Source: JBBQXY01 sp051004815 (GTDB taxonomy: Bacteria > Chloroflexota > Ktedonobacteria > Ktedonobacterales > Ktedonobacteraceae). From it: DNA of 17,699 nt. Made by a program: the position numbers and the translations under genes. The stretch is from contig JBPCJY010000004.1 in assembly GCA_051004815.1 (NCBI GenBank), positions 1 through 17,699 on the forward strand. Direction: 5' to 3'. The notes beneath the pieces were generated by a model. It saw nothing but the letters and a program-made list of their open reading frames with translations. It was not told the DNA's origin and made no database searches. Positions 14,274 through 17,699 of this stretch are shown one piece after another; the stretch's first letter is position 1; the number at the start of each line of letters is the position of its first letter.

Positions 14274-14561
14274 TCATGAAAAAACCGCTTGCCGTGAGAG
14301 GTGATAGGACGCCGTCAACACGGGAATACATCCACACTTAAACCAAGTGTGAACAAAGCACCGACGCCCATGCTTCCCACATTCCGCATAGTGCCGCAAC
14401 CACGCCTGAACCATTGCCACATCCCAATGACGATGTACGACGCCGGCTGGAGCGAACAACAGTATCTCGCGGGTTTGATAGTCTTGGGCGATGACCAGCC
14501 CTTGTGCAGTTGCCTGCTTGACCAAGCGCATCATCCTCACATCCTCAACCGTCATTTCCAT
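14274..14561 (-). CDS. Unknown 95-residue protein
   Basis: I do not recognise this protein. From the ATG at 14561 it reads MEMTVEDVRMMRLVKQATAQ, a helical start, then LVIAQDYQTREILLFAPAGV, which looks like beta strands, then an Ala/Trp-rich helix and a Cys/His-containing tail (HYAECGKHGRRCFVHTWFKCGC) that could bind a metal. The upstream open frame continues to 14672, but the ATG at 14561 has a near-perfect ribosome site, AAGGAGGT, five bases before it, which decides the start. Repeat block B lies 29-101 bp upstream and block A lies just beyond its stop. It lies 180 bp upstream of the sigma-like gene, same direction, so the two may share a transcript or have separate, similarly controlled promoters. 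Confidence 0.6.
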   Translation of the reverse strand: MEMTVEDVRMMRLVKQATAQGLVIAQDYQTREILLFAPAGVVHRHWDVAMVQAWLRHYAECGKHGRRCFVHTWFKCGCIPVLTASYHLSRQAVFS

Positions 14562-14589
14562 GCTGAACCTCCTTGTGTGCTTACAGCTT

Positions 14590-14662
14590 GCTTGCCATTC
14601 GTTCTCACATCGCTGACTCATGCCTCTCACATACGAGCCAACACCTCTCATGGCTTGCCATT
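14590..14662. repeat. Repeat block B: second copy of the 63-bp-spaced site pair
   Basis: GCTTGCCATT occurs at 14590-14599 and 14653-14662, start-to-start 63 bp as in block A. Over 73 bp the two blocks match at about 58 positions by eye, with no gaps. The first 25 bases, beginning GCTTGCCATTCGTTCTCACA, are identical. The internal hairpin of block A is lost here, while both end sites are kept. The right site is the near-complete palindrome ATGGCTTGCCATT (14650-14662). Confidence 0.8.
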
Positions 14663-14854
14663 TGTACTGCACACGACGAAAAACTTACGCACTTACCCTC
14701 CAAAGTTTCTTAGCTTCCAGTGCCTACACATAATATACAATACTTATCAAAGATTGTCAACATTCCAAGTTGTCATAGTTATCTTAGTATCCAGTAAATA
14801 TTACTACGAACGACAGAGGTAAAGGTAACAAACTTTCCAACCTATCAGAGATAC

Positions 14855-14885
14855 TTTTGATTTTTAGTTTCCAAGGTGTTATAAT
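14855..14885 (+). promoter_or_regulatory. Putative promoter of the HTH-GNAT operon
   Basis: TATAAT at 14880-14885 matches the -10 consensus perfectly. The best -35 candidate, TTTGAT at 14856-14861, matches poorly, so activation may be needed. The start codon lies about 59 bp downstream and has AAAGGAG as its ribosome site. Confidence 0.5.
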
Positions 14886-14943
14886 TGACGCAAAGCAAAA
14901 TTAGGCTGCAATATAGAAAGGAAAGCGAAAGGAGCAAAAACAA

Positions 14944-15834
14944 ATGGCAAAATCAGGAAAAGCACCTAAAGGCTACTACAGTGCTTCTCAAGCTATGAGA
15001 AAATTAGGGATAGGAAGTTCAACACTCTATCACTTCGTAGAAGTGGGAAAAATCAGAAGAATTGTGCCACCCAATATGAAGGAAGGCTACTATCCCCAAG
15101 AAGATATAGACAAGATGGTAAAAGAACGTGAACTATTCCTACTCACCTATAGCAAAGACACGTCAAAATTTATCAAGGCAGCAGAGGAGGACATACGGGG
15201 AATTCATGAAGTCTGCACAAACCTATGGGGAGACAGAACACCAAGCTACGAAGCCCGACTAAACAGTTACAAACAGAATCATTCTATCTACTATGTCGTG
15301 AAAAAAGAGGGAATAGTTGTGGGTTTCCTGGGGCTTATCCCTTTCAGAAGAGACATTTTAGAAGAGATAATGAATGCAGGGCAAAATAATTTCTACCTCA
15401 GATATCAGCAAATATTAGAAATGCCAGACAGCATACTTCCTTTCGTACCAGGACAACCAGTGCATAGTCTCTCCCTAGACATGCAAGTGAGAAGAGGAAC
15501 CCCCAAAGAGGAATTGTACGGTATGCGACTCATCCAAGGGTGCATAGAGGTACTTGGAATGCTAGCCGAGCAAAACATCACGATAGAAAAACTTCACGCA
15601 TCCAGCGGAGCAGCACATGCTATAAAACTCTGTAGGGATGCAGGTTTCACCGAGCTTCCACAACTACCAGGAACCACAAGAAAGCGTTTCGAGATGGACT
15701 TAGCAACATCCAAATCCCCTTTTGCAAGAGACTATCAAAAAATGCTCGAACAAAGACAAAATAACCACCTACCATCTGAACCTAGCAAGAAAGATACAAG
15801 ACCTCCAAAAAAACTAGCAGGAGAAAGAATATGA
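14944..15834 (+). CDS. HTH-GNAT fusion protein (DNA-binding domain plus acetyltransferase-like domain)
   Basis: This 296-residue protein starts with a MerR/excisionase-type HTH: GYYSASQAMRKLGIGSSTLYHF (about 10-31), then GKIRRIVPPNMKEGYYPQEDID, the recognition wing. After a linker, residues about 75-255 look like a GNAT fold: an N-terminal helical stretch (DIRGIHEVCTNLWG), the central strand YYVVKKEGIVVGFLGLIPF (115-133), and ELYGMRLIQGCIEVLGMLAE followed by KLHASSGAAHAIKLCRDAGFTEL, the usual last part of GNAT enzymes. The acetyl-CoA loop Q/R-x-x-G-x-G/A is not clearly present, so it may not be catalytic. The C-terminal 35 residues are charged and disordered. It is translationally coupled to the next gene. 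It may be a regulator that senses a ligand, or one that acetylates a partner. Confidence 0.68.
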   Translation: MAKSGKAPKGYYSASQAMRKLGIGSSTLYHFVEVGKIRRIVPPNMKEGYYPQEDIDKMVKERELFLLTYSKDTSKFIKAAEEDIRGIHEVCTNLWGDRTPSYEARLNSYKQNHSIYYVVKKEGIVVGFLGLIPFRRDILEEIMNAGQNNFYLRYQQILEMPDSILPFVPGQPVHSLSLDMQVRRGTPKEELYGMRLIQGCIEVLGMLAEQNITIEKLHASSGAAHAIKLCRDAGFTELPQLPGTTRKRFEMDLATSKSPFARDYQKMLEQRQNNHLPSEPSKKDTRPPKKLAGERI

Positions 15835-16139
15835 GTGAACTCACAGCCGAACAAAAAATAAGACTGGCAATCACCGATCATCCAGATGGAGAGCCAGAAT
15901 TTCAGCACGAAGGAGAAACGGTCATACGGTGGATCACTACAGGGCCAGAGCCAACCGCATATGTAAGGTTCCAAGAACGAGGTGACCAAATAATAGCACA
16001 CTGCCCTCAGTGCGGAGAAGAGTTGGGACGTTACAACGCAAACTACGAAAGCACCACATATCAAGAATTACGAGAGATCAGAACAAATGGGGTCAAGCAC
16101 CAGAAGCAACACGAAAATGAGCAGACTTCCACCACTTAA
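15831..16139 (+). CDS. Small CxxC protein, unknown function
   Basis: This 102-residue acidic protein has one CPQCGEELGRY motif near residues 58-68, a zinc-ribbon half, and a probable beta-rich first part (EFQHEGETVIRWITT, AYVRFQERGDQIIAHC). The tail is polar (KHQKQHENEQ). One CxxC pair is insufficient for a full zinc site, so it may dimerise or bind a partner. Its ATG overlaps the stop of the HTH-GNAT gene (ATGA), with AGGAG eight bases upstream, so the two are coupled and likely act together. I do not recognise the family. Confidence 0.68.
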   Translation: MSELTAEQKIRLAITDHPDGEPEFQHEGETVIRWITTGPEPTAYVRFQERGDQIIAHCPQCGEELGRYNANYESTTYQELREIRTNGVKHQKQHENEQTSTT

Positions 16140-16202
16140 TTCTGCTTACCATTACCTTACTCAGGCGGCGATTAATCGAGCCAAACCACAATAAACTACA
16201 CT

Positions 16203-16216
16203 AATGGCTTGCCATT
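16203..16216. repeat. Solitary copy of the AATGGC-TT-GCCATT palindrome
   Basis: AATGGCTTGCCATT is identical to the first site of block A, 2 kb away. It lies 63 bp after the stop of the CxxC gene and 16 bp before a terminator, so it may mark the right-hand edge of the element rather than a promoter. Confidence 0.8.
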
Positions 16217-16232
16217 TTCCTCATTCAGAGTA

Positions 16233-16273
16233 AAAAAGAGACTCAGGACAACTATCATCCTGAGCCTCTTTTT
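16233..16273 (+). terminator. Intrinsic terminator of the HTH-GNAT operon
   Basis: AAAAAGAG-A-CTCAGGA (16233-16248) pairs with TCCTGAG-C-CTCTTTTT (16258-16273), 15 pairs with one mismatch and a 9-base loop. A U-rich 3' arm follows a GC-containing stem. The symmetric A/T runs would let it work in both directions. Confidence 0.8.
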
Positions 16274-16363
16274 GTCTTCAATCCCGAACGGGCACTCCAG
16301 TCCATTTAGACCACCTGCAAGCCCTGGGCAACGTGATTGGCTTCAACGACATTTCAAGCGTCA

Positions 16364-16379
16364 TGACACCGCGGTGTCA
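16364..16379. repeat. 16-bp perfect palindrome
   Basis: TGACACCGCGGTGTCA is perfectly self-complementary. It lies far from any recognised gene and resembles an operator of a dimeric regulator. It may also be a leftover from an inserted sequence. Confidence 0.6.
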
Positions 16380-16633
16380 GAGAAGAGCATGAAAATGGCA
16401 TATAATGAGCGAGGCGGCAACGAGATGAGATCGTTGGGATTTGGTACCACCCAAGTCCGTGTTTCAAGCTGATCCTGGCGCGTCCAGCAGAGCTGAGTGT
16501 CACCACGGGTGTCCCCGTGAGTACGAGCAGGAAACTTGATGTTCCTTACGCGCCTCTCGCCGCCCCCCTTTTTGTCATCCGTTGCTAGTATAGCAGAAAG
16601 GAGTGTTCCAAGGCAATGGGACGTATTCCGTCA

Positions 16634-17575
16634 TGTAAAATGTTACTAAAGGTGGTATGGTTCCCTCAAATGAAAATGGTACTGAAGCCGAGGGAAGCGA
16701 TGCCAATGTCAGAGGAAATGACGATTGATGAAAGGCGCAAATAGGTGAAACTGATGGCACCGCGCTATCAGAAAGCGACTCGTAGGGAACGGAGCCACGT
16801 GTTGACGGAAATGGAACACATCACCAAACAGCACCGCAAACATCTGATCCGCTTGCTCAATGGAGAAAGTCTGGAGCGCAAGAAACGCCACACGCAACGC
16901 GGTCGCACGTATAGCGTGGAAAGTGAACGCGTGATCTTGAAAGTGTGGGAAAGTCTAGACTATATTTGTGCAGAACGACTCACGCCGACGTTAGTGAAGA
17001 AGGCTCAGCACCTAGCGCGCTTTGGAGTGCTCGTGCTCGAAGCCGAGGTGGAGAGCCAATTGGCGACCATCAGTGTCGCCACGGTGCAACGACTGTTACG
17101 CAACCATCGCTCCCGGAAAACTCGTTTGCCGCGTCCAGGACCACGGCGAACCAATCAAGCGACCAAAGGAGTACCGATGAAACGCATTGCCTGGGATATG
17201 GCAGAAGCAGGCCATTTCGAGGTCGATCTGGTGCATCATAGCGGCGAAAGCAGTGCGGGTGAATATGGACATACGCTGCAATTAATTGATGTGGCAACGG
17301 GACGCCAGTGAACGGGTGATGTTGAAAGGACGAGGTTACCATGCCATGCGCGAAGCCTTTGAGCACGTCACTCAACGGGTACCTTTTGCCATGAAAGAAC
17401 TGCATCCTGATAATGGTCCGGAGTTCTTCAATGGGCATCTGGTGCGCTTTTGGCACGAGAAAGTGACAGGGGTGCATCTTTCGCGCAGTCGTCCGTATCA
17501 CAAGAATGATCATCGCAACGTCGAACAGAAAAACAATACGTTGGTGCGGCAGTATTTTGGCGATCTGCGCTTAGG
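16634..17575 (+). mobile_element. Remnant of an insertion sequence with DDE (rve-type) transposase
   Basis: The left end is placed near 16634 (TGTAAAATG), because two imperfect 15-bp repeats AAATGTTACTAAAGG (16638-16652) and AAATGGTACTGAAGC (16674-16688) follow, a typical arrangement for terminal transposase-binding sites of this group. The transposase is broken and the right end is missing, so the element is dead. The ISfinder family cannot be fixed from memory. Confidence 0.6.
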
Positions 17576-17591
17576 ACGGTCTCTCAAATAA
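16700..17591 (+). pseudogene. DDE transposase with integrase-core domain, broken by TAG and frameshift
   Basis: In frame from an ATG at 16700 the sequence encodes MPMSEEMTIDERRK, and then a TAG at 16742-16744 replaces an expected residue. The frame continues as KLMAPRYQKATRRERSHVL, SLERKKRHTQRGRTY and WESLDYICAERLTP. A basic stretch leads into the rve-type core: first Asp in FEVDLVHHSGESS, then LQLIDVATG. Around 17303-17308 the frame shifts by one base, after which SERVMLKGRGYHAM, the second Asp in HPDNGPEF and the Glu in NVEQKN follow. The C-terminal region ends abruptly after GDLRL near 17571. All three DDE residues survive as DNA, but no single protein could be made. Confidence 0.85.
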
Positions 17592-17592
17592 G

Positions 17593-17621
17593 TTGACTAG
17601 ATGAAGAAGAAGTGCTATACT
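17593..17621 (+). promoter_or_regulatory. Promoter of the partial downstream gene (leaderless)
   Basis: TTGACT at 17593-17598 and TATACT at 17616-17621 are separated by exactly 17 bp. Only seven bases separate the -10 box from the ATG at 17629, so the predicted transcription start coincides with the start codon. No ribosome site is present. Confidence 0.65.
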
Positions 17622-17628
17622 CCTGAGC

Positions 17629-17699
17629 ATGGAGCAAGACAAGCGGACAGAAAAATATCAGCAGATGCGCCAGTTGCTCAATGAGAAGCAGTGGAGGCA
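17629..17699 (+). CDS. N-terminus of a putative transposase (ISAzo13-like), cut by the window end
   Basis: Only 23 codons are visible: MEQDKRTEKYQQMRQLLNEK, then Gln-Trp-Arg. The pattern (KYQQM, LLNEKQWR) matches, as far as I remember, the start of ISAzo13-type transposases, where an HTH follows. Its position directly after the truncated DDE transposase suggests a second insertion that cut off the first. The family call is tentative, since the diagnostic part lies beyond the window. Confidence 0.45.
   Translation, partial: MEQDKRTEKYQQMRQLLNEKQWR

Larger units (their letters stand above)
14562..14943. other. Divergent control region between the 95-residue gene and the HTH-GNAT gene
   Basis: No gene is seen in these 382 bp. 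The left part holds repeat block B. The right part (about 14690-14940) is AT-rich and holds a TATAAT box and the ribosome site of the HTH-GNAT operon. The divergent arrangement would suit shared control of both operons. Confidence 0.65.
11384..16216. mobile_element. Putative integrated element (int, xis, sigma-like gene, cargo)
   Basis: An intact tyrosine integrase and excisionase-like gene are followed by a sigma-like gene, an unknown gene and an HTH-GNAT operon. All of these except int lie near copies of the same palindrome (12774-16216). The shared palindrome is the main reason to treat the region as one unit. No flanking direct repeats were found and no replication, relaxase or coupling genes are in view, so it is either a degenerate integrative element or part of one. 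Ends are approximate. Confidence 0.5.
16140..16633. other. Gene-free stretch between the HTH-GNAT operon and the transposase pseudogene
   Basis: No convincing gene is seen. The stretch contains a palindrome copy (16203-16216), an intrinsic terminator (16233-16273), a 16-bp palindrome (16364-16379), and a small hairpin CACGGG-tgtc-CCCGTG at 16504-16519. An open frame at 16209-16472 has neither a ribosome site nor recognisable domains. Confidence 0.6.

Noticed and set aside
14174..14662. CRISPR array
   Set aside because: Only two pairs of short palindromic sites exist, without regular spacers or repeated units of constant length, and no cas gene is near.
14174..14662. Iterons of a replication origin
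   Set aside because: The sites are too few and too far apart, and no Rep protein is visible. A regulatory role fits their promoter positions better, though an origin is not excluded.
16209..16472. 87-codon plus-strand frame
   Set aside because: It runs through a terminator and a perfect palindrome and lacks a ribosome site and any recognisable motif.
17295..17315. Programmed frameshift in the DDE transposase
   Set aside because: No slippery heptamer is present at the shift, and the gene also has an upstream TAG and a missing 3' end, so mutation is the simpler reading.

Overview
The window looks like an accessory stretch of a Chloroflexota chromosome, most likely a Ktedonobacteria-type soil bacterium. 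This rests on recognised gene styles: a zinc-ribbon Ser/Thr kinase with membrane segments, a secreted PF04185 phosphoesterase, small coiled-coil proteins built from Asp-Gln-Arg-Leu heptads, an IS607-type element and a DDE transposase of a style I associate with that group. No rRNA, tRNA or CRISPR array was seen.

Region 1 (1-7.75 kb) is ordinary chromosome, all on the minus strand: two MFS exporters, a DedA membrane protein, a 107-residue membrane protein, a membrane-anchored Ser/Thr kinase and a secreted phosphoesterase. Hairpins at 3653-3675 and 5816-5862 divide it into separate transcripts.

Region 2 (7.9-10.3 kb) is a mobile-element scar. An IS607-type element with an intact serine recombinase and a decayed, truncated tnpB sits between two related coiled-coil genes. 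To its right lie about 530 bp without a convincing gene, full of hairpins, a palindrome and two 12-bp-spaced TTTGACA pairs.

Region 3 (10.3-11.36 kb) holds two plus-strand, AT-richer genes: an unknown 70-residue protein and a DUF4145-like protein.

Region 4 (11.38-16.3 kb) looks like an integrated element. On the minus strand are a tyrosine integrase, an excisionase-like HTH protein, a sigma-70-like protein with an extra C-terminal HTH, and an unknown 95-residue protein. On the plus strand is a two-gene operon: an HTH-GNAT fusion and a small CxxC protein. A recurring palindrome, AATGGC-TT-GCCATT and variants, recurs across this region and nowhere else I noticed. It occurs twice as a pair spaced exactly 63 bp, in front of the sigma-like gene and the 95-residue gene. 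This is the most interesting signal in the window: a possible private regulon of the element.

Region 5 (16.3-17.7 kb) is transposon debris. A DDE transposase pseudogene carries an in-frame TAG, a frameshift and a truncated 3' end. It is followed by the start of another putative transposase whose promoter places its ATG at the predicted transcription start (leaderless).

All family assignments come from motif recognition by eye; no database search was run.
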